Shown here piece after piece: positions 1-10,645 of a DNA stretch of 64,000 nucleotides. The notes under the pieces are model-generated. The model saw only the letters and a list, made by a program, of their open reading frames with translations. It was not told the DNA's origin and did not search any database. Origin of the DNA: Pseudocercospora fijiensis CIRAD86. Lineage: Eukaryota > Ascomycota > Dothideomycetes > Mycosphaerellales > Mycosphaerellaceae. The DNA is taken from assembly GCF_000340215.1 (NCBI RefSeq), contig NW_006921532.1, positions 6,232,681 through 6,296,680 of the forward strand, read 5' to 3'. The position numbers and the translations under genes are program-made. Position 1 is the stretch's first letter, and each line of letters opens with the position of its first letter.

Positions 1-246
1 AAGATGCCATAGAGGTTCGGGGGTTTCCAATGCCAGGGCAAGAAGCTTTGGCACATGGAGAGGCAGCCTGTCGTGCTGAACAGTGTACTCACGAGCAAAG
101 CCTTGGTGTTGACGAAGACGACTGTCCGAGACACGTCGTAGTTCCTTGCAAGTGAGTGCGAAGTCAAGGAGACTCTCGGTCGGCACCAATTCAGAGATGG
201 TTGCGACCAGCTCCTCTGGCAGGAGCAGCAGTGGCGAACTGGTCAT
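1..246 (-). CDS. F-box protein, N-terminal part (runs off the left edge)
   Basis: Translation from the ATG at 246 down to base 1 gives 82 residues beginning MTSSPLLLLPEELVATISEL. The LPEEL start and the LLDFALTCKELRRVS stretch around residues 28-43 are a typical fungal F-box. The following HDRLPLHVPKLLALAL segment is the linker common in fungal F-box proteins. F-box proteins bind Skp1 in SCF ubiquitin ligases and choose substrates through a C-terminal region, which lies outside this window. An in-frame TAG 18 codons upstream (298-300) supports this start, although an upstream exon cannot be excluded. Base composition is normal, with no RIP signature. A Helitron sits about 190 bp upstream of the start codon. 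Family call is firm; the target is unknown. Confidence 0.75.
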   Translation of the reverse strand, partial: MTSSPLLLLPEELVATISELVPTESLLDFALTCKELRRVSDSRLRQHQGFAREYTVQHDRLPLHVPKLLALALETPEPLWHL

Positions 247-437
247 GACGATGGCGGAACTGCAGACCAGAAGTCGAGATGAGTGGAATGACAGGACCTA
301 CCTCTTCTCTCTTATACGAGCAACGAGGCATCGCCACACTTCAAGGCGCGAAATAGAGTTGCAGGCAGCCATCTCAGCCTAGAGAGAAGTGGGTCACTGC
401 TGGCGCCAAGACGTTGCTTGGGAGTCTCCATTCATTA
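247..437. other. Upstream region of the F-box gene, up to the Helitron junction
   Basis: This 191-bp stretch of normal composition separates the F-box start from the Helitron end. It should hold the 5' UTR and proximal promoter of the minus-strand gene. The plus-strand open frame through 146-382 overlaps the F-box coding sequence antisense, and I treat it as a shadow. I see no other recognisable element. Confidence 0.5.
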
Positions 438-465
438 CTAGTGTTTATGTGGCTCGAAGAGCTAC
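438..465 (-). repeat. Helitron copy 1 3' terminus: CTAG plus terminal hairpin
   Basis: On the minus strand a stem GTAGCTC/GAGCCAC (plus strand 449-465, GAA loop) is followed after 7 bases by CTAG at 441-438 and then by a T. A short hairpin about 11 bases from a CTRR end is the canonical 3' transposition terminator of Helitrons. The one G-T style mismatch in the stem is perfect in copy 2 after C-to-T change. Confidence 0.85.
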
Positions 466-523
466 AAGTGAAGGACGAAGTGCTATAAGTGAAGGCCGAA
501 GAGCTATAAGTAAAGGCTGAGGC
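461..523. repeat. 21-bp tandem repeat, three units, next to the Helitron hairpin
   Basis: Three successive units share the pattern GCTAYAAGTGAAGGMCGAAGW at 461-481, 482-502 and 503-523. The first unit overlaps the right arm of the terminal hairpin. The same array occurs in copy 2 from 44804. Subterminal repeats next to a rolling-circle terminator could be protein-binding sites, but that is inference. Confidence 0.7.
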
Positions 524-650
524 GACGAGCGGGGTAGGGTAAGCTAGATTCTAGAAGATTCTACGGCGGCTATAGCCGTACCGCGCTAGGTAATAAGGCG
601 GAAATCGTTATAAATCGCGCTTTATAAATCGCGCGCCTTTCTAATAACAA

Positions 651-700
651 CTTCTTCTACTTACTACTACTTACTACTACTACTACTACTACGACTTGTT
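651..700. repeat. (TAC)n microsatellite in Helitron copy 1
   Basis: This is a run of TACT/ACT trinucleotides. The same run is present at about 44996-45042 in copy 2, so it belongs to the Helitron and predates duplication. Confidence 0.7.
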
Positions 701-1577
701 ACTACTTCCTTTCTATCTTTACTAAGCTAGATACTATACCTATCCCCTATACTAGCCCTATAGAAACCCTAAGTAAGATCTCGAGCGCTACTAGTAAGTT
801 TAATATTGTCGCTAAATCTTTATAACCGCGTCGCTAATAGTATTAGTCGCTTAAGTATTTAAGGGTAAGGAAGTTATCGATCTCGCTAGTACGTCGTCTA
901 ATAAGTCTCTACCTCGCTTTACGAAGCGAGTTCTATCTAAGAAGACCGGCTCTAAGAGGGTCGCGACTCTAGTAAGTCTCGTTTATAAATACTATTACTA
1001 GATATACTAACTCTTAAAGCTCGTCGTAGGCGAAGTCTTCGTATATTTCGTTAGTAGCGTAGTACGCTATCTTACCTTTTACTATACCGTTATCCTCTAA
1101 AAGGGCGCTAAGACTATCGAGTACTAGTAGCCGCTAGGTACCTCTACTATTAACGTATAGTCGTACGCTACCCTCCTAGGATCCGATTTTATCTAGGACT
1201 TTAGGGCTAGCTCTCCTTTCGTCTAGATAGAACCTAGGAATCGATTTGCTATAGGAATCTATATCGCCGCTATTCGGAAGAACGCGATAATCTAAGAATA
1301 GTATACTAATTAAGAAGTTAAAAGTTAGAAAAGGCGAGAGGAAATAAGATAAGATATACTATCTACGCTATAGGGCGCGGACCGATATATATACTCTATA
1401 GAGGTTAGTTAGCTCTTTATAAAAAATAAAATCTATAAAGTAACTTATAATCTTCTCCTTCCTATTTTTATCTCGTCTACCTATATAATAGATATATACT
1501 AGGCCTATAATATCGGTTAGCGAAGCTAGTAATATTTAATCTCGCGTTTCTTAGTACGTTACCGCCGTTATTACTAA
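701..1577. other. Helitron copy 1, 3' non-coding region
   Basis: This is collinear with about 45043-45924 of copy 2. It contains direct TCTAAGA and CTAGTAAGTCTCG motifs but no frame I can assign. It is heavily RIP-mutated and ends where the LTR element is inserted. Confidence 0.5.
1574..1577. repeat. Left target duplication of LTR element copy 1
   Basis: CTAA stands before the 5' LTR and CTAT (13849-13852) after the 3' LTR. The uninterrupted Helitron copy 2 reads GCTATTTG at the same place, so the original site was CTAT and one base has changed. Confidence 0.55.
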
Positions 1578-1856
1578 TATTAGCTAGTAACCGGCCCTAT
1601 ACCTATAGGGCAGTTTTAAGCCTATATAAGAGGCCTCCTTCTATATTGTAGATAGAGTATTAACCTCGTATAGTACATTGTTTATATTATACTTCTATAA
1701 TGCCTATATTGTAGGGCTCTAGTTATTAGCCTAAGCGACAGTCTCGTTATCCTATCTTGCTAAATATAGCTGCCTATATTGCTATAGGTTATGTTACCCT
1801 TAGTAGCCTATACTATTGCTATAAGTAGTAGTAGTAGTGTTAGTTTCCGTCCTTTA
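1578..1856 (+). repeat. 5' LTR of LTR element copy 1
   Basis: This is a near-identical direct repeat of 13570-13848. It contains TATATAAGAGGCC (about 1622-1634), a likely TATA box placed upstream of the R region. Both LTRs of this copy share the variant CCTATAGGGCAG, where both LTRs of copy 2 have CCTAGGCTGAG. Each pair therefore arose with its own insertion. Confidence 0.9.
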
Positions 1857-1874
1857 TTAGAGCCGAAGGTAGGG
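1857..1874 (+). other. Primer-binding site of LTR element copy 1
   Basis: TTAGAGCCGAAGGTAGGG starts directly after the LTR and is identical in copy 2 (23242-23259). TAG at 1858-1860 would be TGG before RIP, the complement of a tRNA CCA end. I cannot identify the priming tRNA. Confidence 0.5.
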
Positions 1875-2502
1875 CTATCTCTTTATATCTAACAGGTTCG
1901 GGTATATTGAAGGTAGTCTCTAGGTACGAATAGCTATAACCGAAGCGAGGGCACGATAAGAGCCTACGATACGGACGATACTAAAGTATCTTAAGGGGCC
2001 GTTATAATAAGTAGAGAAACCTCTTAACGAGGGCATCGCTTTAACCCCGAAAAGCTACAAACCCTTAGGACTATTATAGCTTAGGGCCTAGTCTATAACT
2101 ATAGCTAGCTTCTAAGGACTCGGCTCTAGGTCGAAGACCTATTTAGTACCGCTTGCTCGAGATAAGCCCCGCCTAAGGAGGAGATAGACTAATTACCTAT
2201 CGGCCTTGCTTAGTTTGCTAAGACTATCTATACGATAGCAATTTCTAGATTACAGGTCGGATGCCTAGACAGTTCCCCTATTAACCGGGTAGATTGTTTC
2301 GGGATTCGCTGCCTCGTTTAGATAGTACTTAGCCTTCTACTAGAAAAAGAAGGTCCCCGCCCCCCTGCCTAGCTAAAGGAGATACGAGCTAGTTTCTAGG
2401 ATCTAGGTATAAATAGAGATTGTAGTCTCTCTCTCCGAGCGGCTTTCGTCTAATACTAAACTTAGCTCCTAGGGGTATATAGGCGACCCCTAGGAGGCTA
2501 AA
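1875..2502. other. Untranslated leader of LTR element copy 1
   Basis: About 630 bp lie between the primer-binding site and the first palindrome. The length is the same as in copy 2. I see no frame shared between the copies, so I treat it as leader RNA. Confidence 0.5.
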
Positions 2503-2533
2503 TTCTAATACTACCCCGGAGGTAACATTAGAA
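2503..2533. repeat. Palindrome P1 (copy 1), upstream of gag
   Basis: Arms TTCTAATACTACCCC and AGGTAACATTAGAA pair around GG. It lies 118 bp before the gag start. It is the most degraded of the five palindromes in this copy; the equivalent at 23889-23919 keeps the full CCCCGGGGG core. Confidence 0.8.
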
Positions 2534-2650
2534 GAAAATAGCCTAGTATACTATTTTCTCGTATAGCAATATCGAAACAAACTAAACCTATAATATACAC
2601 TAAAAACACTTTCCTATAGCATTTTATTTCAACTACTTTACGATAATCGA

Positions 2651-5600
2651 ATAAGCTCTAGCTCTAGCGAAAACGAGCATTACGAATTAGCGGAATCTTC
2701 GGAATCTAATAACCTACTAGACCCTATTAACGAAGAAATTAGGCGACGACTAGTTGTTATAAGCGCCGTCGAACTAGGGGCTATCGAGCCTTCTACGCCC
2801 GAGGCCCTCTACAATGTCGTTATAAAGATGATTTAAGGGCAAACTAACCTTCTCCGTTAGAACAGGCGTCGCCTACTAGAGCTAGGAAGCAGTAGGAACC
2901 CTTTATTCGAAGGGTAGAACGCTACGGCGTACGTAGAACGCTTTAAGGACAACTTAGCCGAGTATAGACTCGAAGAGGAGTCGGACTAGTATAAGGTCCG
3001 GTCCCTTACGAGGACTACTATTACTAAGCTCTACCGAACCCTTAGAACCCTAGTTAGCTACCTAGAAAAGGACGACAAGTCTAATACCGACTAGGAGGTC
3101 TTTAAATAGGCCTTTATAAGGGAGTATCGGGATCGCGATAGCCGTCGTATTAAAGGTAGTCGTACGTAGCTTAAGAACCTCTATATAGAGAGGCGTACCG
3201 AAGATAACGACCTAAAGGAGTACGTCCGCGAGTTTATTAAGTTAGCGGACGGCATCGACTAGTAGGACCTCGAGAATTCTTAGAGAACGAGGCTGCTCCT
3301 TAAAGGGTTGCCGTAGTCTACGGCTAAGCGTATCTTCCGTCGCTACAAGCTTAGCAAAGCTAATCCTAAGACCTTTAGGAAGTACAAAGAGGTCCTAGAG
3401 GCTGTTAAGGACGATATTAATAGCTCCGCTAACGCAAAGAAGTTCATTTACGGCGAGGACCGGAATAACCTAGCCTAGGTAAGGAACGATGCCTCGGGAA
3501 CTAGAGGGCCTAAGTTTCTTCCTAAATCGCAAAGTAGTCCTAGTACCGTAACTCCTACTATTACTAAGCATTCTTAGGACGTTGCGGACTTAGCTGAATC
3601 CCTAGCCTAGCTTAACCTTAATACGAAAGCACTATAGCGAGTTAGGGAGGTTATTAATACTAGTATACTAAAGGATATGCTACCGGTCTACTAGATTTCC
3701 GATCCTAACTACCCTAAGGCCCCTTTAGTTAACGTCTACGCTATGCGAAAGATCTATTCTAACTTAGATAGCAAGTGCTAGATATACGGCGGTTTCAAAT
3801 ATGTTTAATTAGACTACCCTATCTAGAAAGAGCTTCTTAAGAGGAAGCTCGTTATATAAGTAAATAGTCGGTTCTACTATACCGATACCGGCGACAAGAT
3901 TGACTTCGAGTAGGATCGTAGAGCTCCGAAGCTACCTCAACTTAGGAGTCTTCTAGAGAAGAAGTATAGTAGTAAGATCGAGTTTAAGGATACTAGGAAC
4001 AGTACCCTCGCCGCTATTGCTAAACGAGAAACTTAGAAGGTTAGGGCAAAACAGGTTAAGGAGCGGAGTAGTAATAGTACTACTAAGCCTATTAAAGTCA
4101 ACTTTGTATCTTAGGATCCGGACGTAGTTACTAATATTTACGCGGTTACTAAGAATAGTGTAGATGTCTACGCTACTATACGGTCTTAGACCTAGTCCTA
4201 AAGCAAGGGTAAGAACCCTTAGAACCCTACTCGCCCTAGTGCGGCAGCCCCTACTAGGGTACTAAAGAACAAGGCGGCCGATAAGGCTAAGCAATAGCGC
4301 GAGTTAACCGTAAAAACTAAGACTTTCTAGACAGCTGTAGACCGTACTACCCGATCTAGCACTATACCTAGCACCGTACCTAGCACCCTATCTATAGAAA
4401 GCCTAGTCGTCCTAGAGACTCTAGAGGTCGATATAGAGGATATTGCTACCGACATTAGTAGCACCCTAGGTCTAGCTAACCCGCCGGCCTACAAACGAAA
4501 GTTAGCCGACCTAAAGAGCTTTCGCTTTAATAGGTATATAAAGAAGTATAGTGCCGGGCCTACTAACTCTTACGATATAAAGGCAAATGCTCTCTTCTAG
4601 GCTTTATAGTTCCTAGACCTTAAGTCTAACGTGTCTATAGGAGAGCTTCTAGTATACGGTTTGCCTACTAACCTGTTCTAGAGCCGGATTCCTAACGATG
4701 CTACCTTTATAAAAGACCTTATAGCCCTCCGACGTAAATAGGGGCGAGAGGACTATATCGACGTCTCTTCCCTATAGTTCCTTCTTAAATTTTCAGGGGC
4801 CTAGGAGTTAGTAGAAGGCGAATTAGTAACCTACGAGAGCTAGGAGACTATCGATAATGCTAACGAAGAGGGGATTAAGGAGATAGGCCGAGGGGATAAT
4901 AATAATGCTAACTCTACTTCGGTTTTAGTTTCTATTAAGGCTGTCCGATTTACTAGCTAATAAATCGGTCGAGTAGGACCTCCTTAACCTAAGGAACTTT
5001 ACTCTATCCCTAATAATATAGACCTTTCCGCAGTTACCCGTTCCTTTGCCGTCGTTCCCGCTATCTATATTTAAGTTACGATCGGAAGCTATAGTTAGTA
5101 GTTGCTAGCAATGCTTAATAACGGTTTAGAGTTACTTATTATAAGTAAGCGCTAGGCTAAACAGCTCCGACTGCTAATAAATAGAGATATTTCCCTTAGT
5201 ATATAGGGAGTAAATAGGGAGGTTGCGCTAGTAGGTGCCTACTATAATATTATAATAGACGCTTTCGGTATATGCTTTTCCTTTACCTTCTAGATTGCCG
5301 CTAACCCGAACACGCTAATTATTCTAGGTCGTCTATAGTCTTATATAACCCGGGGTGTTTAGCGCAACTGCGACGATAGCTCCTAGGAAGGAACTATCGC
5401 TAACTAGAAGGGCAACCGAGTCGTATTTACTAGTTATGTCGGAAACACTAGCTACAAGTCCTACGAGGATATCCTTACTGCTTCTAAGCGCTCTTCGGGA
5501 AACGCTATAGCGCGGTTATAAGACCGGCAATCTGCGCTATAAGTTAGTATAGCTTAAATAGGTTATATCTAGAGGTATGCCGCTCCGTACGTTAAGGCTA

Positions 5601-5689
5601 GTTTCTAGGCTCTATACTAAGGAGACGAATGCTCGAAGCGATAGCGAGTATAACAGTGCAACGACTACCTAGTGCACGAATCTCGGTAA
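2651..5689 (+). pseudogene. Gag-protease ORF of LTR element copy 1 (RIP-inactivated)
   Basis: The frame runs 1,013 codons from ATA at 2651 (an ATG changed by TG-to-TA) to TAA at 5687-5689. It is interrupted only by TAG/TAA codons at Gln or Trp positions. The first 370 residues hold a gag-like helical region with the segment NPLFEG and the YRTLRTLVSYLEKDDKSN block. A CCHC zinc knuckle lies at residues 376-389; its Cys and His codons are partly changed (C-x-IYGG...). An aspartic protease motif lies at residues 821-828, where AMLDNG of copy 2 is AMLNNG here, so the catalytic Asp is lost to Asn. Gag would form the particle and the protease would mature it. The protease sits at the end of the gag frame, in a different phase from the RT frame. 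Confidence 0.8.
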
Positions 5690-5760
5690 TAATACTATCG
5701 TAGGCATCGCCGCCGGAAGCGGATCTACCCGAATCCGAACTAACTAATTAGAACGCCGAG

Positions 5761-5787
5761 CTAATACTACCCCGGGGGTGTTATTAG
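5761..5787. repeat. Palindrome P2 (copy 1), between gag-protease and pol
   Basis: Arms CTAATACTACCCC and GGGGGTGTTATTAG meet without a loop base. It lies 71 bp after the gag-protease stop and 24 bp before the pol start position, inside the intercistronic gap. Confidence 0.85.
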
Positions 5788-5811
5788 GAATCTAACGTTT
5801 TCGCCGGAATT

Positions 5812-8800
5812 ATAAATTAGGATTACTAGCTATATACCTACCGACTTAAGGAGACTTCTAATGAAGTTTACGCGCTATTCTATTGCGCTAATCTCCGGGC
5901 CTAACGTTAAAGAGAGCGAGCTCGGGTATTACGAGCGGTTAGTATATATACCCTATATAAGAGGGTAGCTAACAAGATTAAGCCCGTAAAAGGCAGCGTA
6001 TATATAACCGATAGGTCTAATCCTAGCGGAAATCCTAACTAGCGATAAAAGTGCCTTAACCGCGAAGCGATATTAATACCTAGGGATAGTCTATACGACT
6101 AGAGGTATATTACCAAAAAGTTCTCCGCTATTCCTAGGGAATCGAGGCTAACGCCGGAGAGACTAGCGAACATTAAACCTAGTATCGAGCTTTCGGATCT
6201 CGAACTAGATTTACTATACGAGCTTCTATACAACCGCGAAGCCGTATTAGTATATAACTTTACGTATCTAGGTAGGATTAACCCGGAGGTTGCCCCTCTA
6301 TAGAGGATCCGAACGATCGAGTATAAGCCTTAGGCTTACCTAGGGTTTAAGCTAAACCCAAGCCTAAGAGGTATAGTTAAGGACATAATACGGCAGCGTA
6401 TAAAGGCTAGCACCTTAGAGCCTTCCTATGCCTCGTATCGCAATCTATACTTCCTAGTTTAGAAGAAGACAGCTCCTAGGGAGCTAAAGAAGTATCGGCT
6501 AATTAATACTATATAAAAGTTCAATATAGTTACGATTAGAGATGCTAATCTTCCTCCGGAGACTAATAGGTTCTTAGAAGCCTTTGCTAACTGTATAGTA
6601 GCCTCGCTAGTTAATATGTTCTCGGGCTACGACTAGATACCTCTCTACCCTAATAGCCGGGACCTTACTAGTTTCGAGACACCTCTTAGGCTATATAGAC
6701 AAACTACCCTTCTATAAGGGGCAACCAACTCCGTAGCCTAGTTCGTTCGCATTATAAACTAAGTCCTCGCGGCCTATATCTCCTATATAGCGATGCCTTT
6801 CCTTAACGATATCGGCATTAAGGGCCCTAAAACTAGGTACGATAATAAAGAAATAGAGCCTAGCATCCGTAGGTTCTTTCTCGAATATATTTAGAACCTC
6901 GATAGTGTCCTCTACGACCTAGAGCGAGCTAACCTAACGGTGTATAGGGAGAAGCTTTAGCTCCTATATAAACGAATAAACATTGTCGGGTTTGTAACTA
7001 ATAAGAACGGCCGCTATCCTAACAATATACGGGTCCTAAAGATTATATCCTAGCCCGACCCTACCTACTAGAAAGATGTCCGGATCTAGCTTAGAGTAGT
7101 CTCCTACTTCCGTATCTAGGTCGAAAACTTTGCGTTAGTATATAAGCCTCTATACGCCTTGCTTAAGAAGGATGTAGAGTTTAAATAGACCTCCGTTTAC
7201 TAAGCCGCTAAGGATAAGGTTACTAAGGCACTTATTAGCGCGCCTACGCTTACCTCTATTAACTACTCGGAAGGCGTAGGTCTGCTAATTATTACTATCG
7301 ACTCGAGCGGGGAAGGCTACGGCGAGATACTAATGCAGTATAATCGTAAGGAGCCCTCCTTACGTTACCCTATCTAGTACGAGTCCGGTCTATAGAAACC
7401 TATCGAGGCCCGATACGATGCTAGCAAGCGAGAGTGCCTTAGTGTCTATAAGGCTCTTAAGAAGTTCCGACCTTAGCTCTTTAGAGTGTTCTTTCGCCTA
7501 GAAGTCGACGCTTAGACGCTAGTCTATTAACTTAACTGTACAGCCTCCGACCTGCCTAACTCTACGATAGCTCGGTAGGTTACCTAGATCTATTTGTTTG
7601 ATTTCGACGTCTTCTATGTTCCTAGTAAGAAGCATACTAGACCGGACGGCCTTTCTAGAAGGCCTGCTATAGAGGAAGACATCGCCGAGATAATAGAAGA
7701 AGAGGATATCGACGCGGTTATTAACCGTACCTTCTTTACTACCTTCTATATTAACGCTATGCCGGTAATTACTAGGTCTACTACCGACGACTAACCTAGT
7801 AACTAGCCTAACGACGACCCTACTACTAACGGCGAGGACTAGGACGATGCTAAGGCGGGCGAACTAGGTAGGGATAATATCCTTAATAGAGTCTACTCCG
7901 ACGACTCCTATAATATCGCCTACTTCCTTACCTATACGAAGAGAGCTCCTAGTCTGTTAAGGAGTTAATACTATCGTATTATTCGCTATTCTCGGAGGTT
8001 CCTTATTAAAGATCGCATCCTTTAGCAATAGGCTATAATTAATATACCGCTCTAGCGTATTATTAACGATCTAGTAGCCCGATAAGAAATCCTTCGCTCC
8101 GTTTACGATAAGCTTAGCTACCGGGCGGCGGAGGGCACCTTCGATGTCCTTCGTCGACGCTACTAGTAGGACGGCGTATAGGCTAATGTCTCTCGCTACT
8201 ATAAGAGCTATCCTAAGTGCAACTTTAGGAATAGCTACCGGCGTCTAGGAGAGCTGCGTATCCCTACTACCTAGTTAGTTAGGGAGCGGTAGTATAGCGA
8301 TATAGTCTATCTTAGCCGCAATAACAGCCTATATATTATTCGAGAGGGTCTTTCTCGATAGCCGGAGGCCTATTATTTCTACAAAGGTTGCGGTACTATT
8401 AATGCCCGTAATATAGCTACCTTCCTATTTAAGGATCTGTTTTGCCGCTAGGGAACACCTTACGAGGTTATCTTAGATAACGCTACGAATAATATAGCTA
8501 AGGAGGTTTAAGCGCTACTTGTTTCGTACGGGGCTAAGAACGTTCGCATCTCCCCGTACTATCCCTAGTCGAATGCTATTATTAAGCGCGGCTATCGGTC
8601 GTTAATTAATGCCCTATCTAAGATAACTAATAGTAGCGATAGGTCCGTTCCTATCTCTACCCGCGTTCTAGCCCTTCTCTAAGCGGATCGAACTACTATT
8701 ATCGACACGACTAGACTTACGCTAGTAGAGCTTATAATTAGAAGGGACGCCGTTCTTCCGATTAAGTTGTCCTACCGTATATATAGCGTTTACGACTAGG

Positions 8801-9501
8801 GGTCTGTTCGTACTAGAGTAGATCTCCTTGCCCTACGCGCTAAGGCTCTTAAGGATATAACTACTACTTCTTAGGAGGGACTTGCTCGACAACGTCGCCT
8901 TCGTAAGGAGGCTAAGTAGTATTTCGACGACTATAATGCTATTAACTAGGAGCCTCTAAAGGTTAGCGATATAGTCCTTCTATACCGGTCCGAACTAGAG
9001 TATAGTTACTCCTATAAGCTAGCCTTTAAGTAGAAGGGTCCTTATAGAGTAAAGGAGGTCCTTTACTCGGGTTCCGTATACCTTCTTTAGGAGCTAGATA
9101 GTGCTACCTTAAAGCACTCTTACCCTCGGGCTAATCTAAAGAAGATCGTTAAGTTACGCGAACCTACCCGCCCTCCGCCGACTAAGGAGGAAGTTAGTGC
9201 CTCTATAGACCCTCTACCGTCCTTAGATGCCTATCGGGAGGAGGATCCTACCGCTATTATAGATCCTGTTCTGCCTAAGAACTATGCCTATCCCTAGGTT
9301 CGTCTTAGTAAGCTATTAGGAATAACTTAAGAATAGAGGGAGGGTTATATACGGATTAACTATATATAGAGCGTTTCCGATATTGATTCCGATTCTAATA
9401 GTGAACTAGACTTCTAGCTATCTAACTCTAACTCCGAGGAACCTAACTAGTCTAGCGACGAAGACCGCCTAGAATTATAGCTAGATCCTAAGACTAAATA
9501 A
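5812..9501 (+). pseudogene. Pol ORF: reverse transcriptase, RNase H, integrase, copy 1 (RIP-inactivated)
   Basis: This frame of 1,230 codons runs from ATA at 5812 (former ATG) to TAA at 9499-9501 with phase kept throughout. Reverse transcriptase: FLNDIG at residues 330-335, where copy 2 has FLDDIG, so one catalytic Asp is lost here. RNase H: DSSGEGYGEILMQ, ending in FDVFYVPSKKHTRPDGLSR near residue 612. Integrase: a zinc-binding end with YPKC near residue 800 (CPKC in copy 2), then DDE residues with Asp889 in LDNATNN. Position 925, expected Glu, is Lys, from a GAG-to-AAG change in TG context. The 35-residue spacing matches the DX35E rule. A GPY-type KGPYRVKEV segment follows. I see no chromodomain. 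It would copy RNA to DNA and integrate it. Confidence 0.88.
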
Positions 9502-9764
9502 CTGCTTGCTCTCCCTTACCTCTACCTGCCTCTACTACGTTGCTTCCTTACTCTTATCGATCGTTCTCTACGCTATTAATGCAGTGCCGCCCTGTACCTT
9601 CAGTCCTTACCTGTTATCTGTTCCTACTAATGTTTATACTCTCGTTTGTTGCTTTTAGTTTATCCTATTATTGTCTTTTGCTTTTGCCTTTACCTTCGAT
9701 TAATATTGCTATAACTTTATTCCTTCGCTCTTGTTTCCTTAGATAGAACTATACGAGGCGTGTT
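9502..9764. other. Spacer between pol and palindrome P3, copy 1
   Basis: This pyrimidine-rich stretch follows the pol stop. A 68-codon hydrophobic frame (9540-9746) opens here but is not kept in copy 2, so I do not call a gene. Confidence 0.5.
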
Positions 9765-9797
9765 TTCCTAATAATACCCCGGGGGTAGTATTAGGAA
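9765..9797. repeat. Palindrome P3 (copy 1), after pol
   Basis: Arms TTCCTAATAATACCCC and GGGGGTAGTATTAGGAA give about 16 paired bases. It lies 263 bp after the pol stop. Confidence 0.85.
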
Positions 9798-10196
9798 GAT
9801 AGCCGAACCTAACCCCTCTACCCTTCTAGGACTACTTCCCTCTAGATTCCTAGACTCTAGCAACCTTCCTTAAGTAATAACGATAATAAGATACTCTACT
9901 AGAGGATGTTCCTACCCTAATTAGTACTAGCTATATAGGACACTAAGAAAGGGAGGATCCCTCTCCCTTCCTAGCTCTTAGATAGATATAGCAACCTAGG
10001 CCTATAGCCTCTAAGAATAGGGACCTTAGGCTACTAAGCTTGGTGTCTAGAAGAAAGAAGAACGCACGGGCTACGTTTATATGCCTGCTACTATAAAAGG
10101 TAATGCTGTATCTATAACGATAGTGCTATAGGCTAATATAAGCTACGCTAGGCCTAGGCGATTTGCTCCTAGTTGCCGAGCATCTCTAGAGAAAAG
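9798..10196. other. P3-P4 spacer, copy 1
   Basis: About 400 bp of RIP-mutated sequence without a supported frame. The same spacer is about 275 bp in copy 2, mainly because copy 2 lacks a block near 9810-9950. It is the most length-variable part of the element. Confidence 0.45.
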
Positions 10197-10223
10197 CTAA
10201 TACTACCCTAGGGGTATTATTAG
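10197..10223. repeat. Palindrome P4 (copy 1), upstream of the third ORF
   Basis: Arms CTAATACTACCC and GGGGTATTATTAG lie around TA. The core CCCCGGGGG of copy 2 has become CCCTAGGGG here by one transition. Confidence 0.85.
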
Positions 10224-10645
10224 TCCCGCTAGCCTTACTACTATAGATTACTACTAGGTACTCGAACTAACTAGTTACATTTCGAGTGCGCGGGAATCTA
10301 CGAAAGCTAGAGGTTAACAAAGGCGCGTAGTCGCTACTAGTAATTAGCTAGATCGATTGTTAAACTTTAGCTACCCTACTAACAAAGGAGTCTCGTATAT
10401 AGCTTCACTTTTTAGGGTCTATATATAATCGTTATCCGTTTGCTTTACCGGAATATACGGACTACGCTACCTTCGTACCCTATTTAAGGCGAGCCTTCTA
10501 AGCTCTTTCTTCTACTCGAATACTAACTAACTTACTACCGCCTACCCCTCCCCCTCCTTCTATCTAAACCCTTTAATTATTATTAACAAGCTACGAACGT
10601 TTTTGTAAGCTCGTTACTAACTCCTTTCCGCTCCGGTCGACTAAG
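10224..10645. other. Leader of the third ORF, copy 1
   Basis: About 420 bp lie between P4 and the ATG at 10646. The stretch includes a pyrimidine-rich segment near 10540-10565. No coding frame is supported. Confidence 0.4.

Noticed and set aside
5761..5787. Palindrome P2 as a programmed -1 frameshift stimulator between gag-protease and pol
   Set aside because: The phases would fit a -1 shift, but in copy 2 the gag-protease frame ends at TGA 65 bp before the palindrome, so ribosomes would not reach it in frame.
9540..9746. 68-codon hydrophobic frame after pol, resembling a small membrane protein
   Set aside because: The region is simply T-rich and the frame is not preserved in copy 2.
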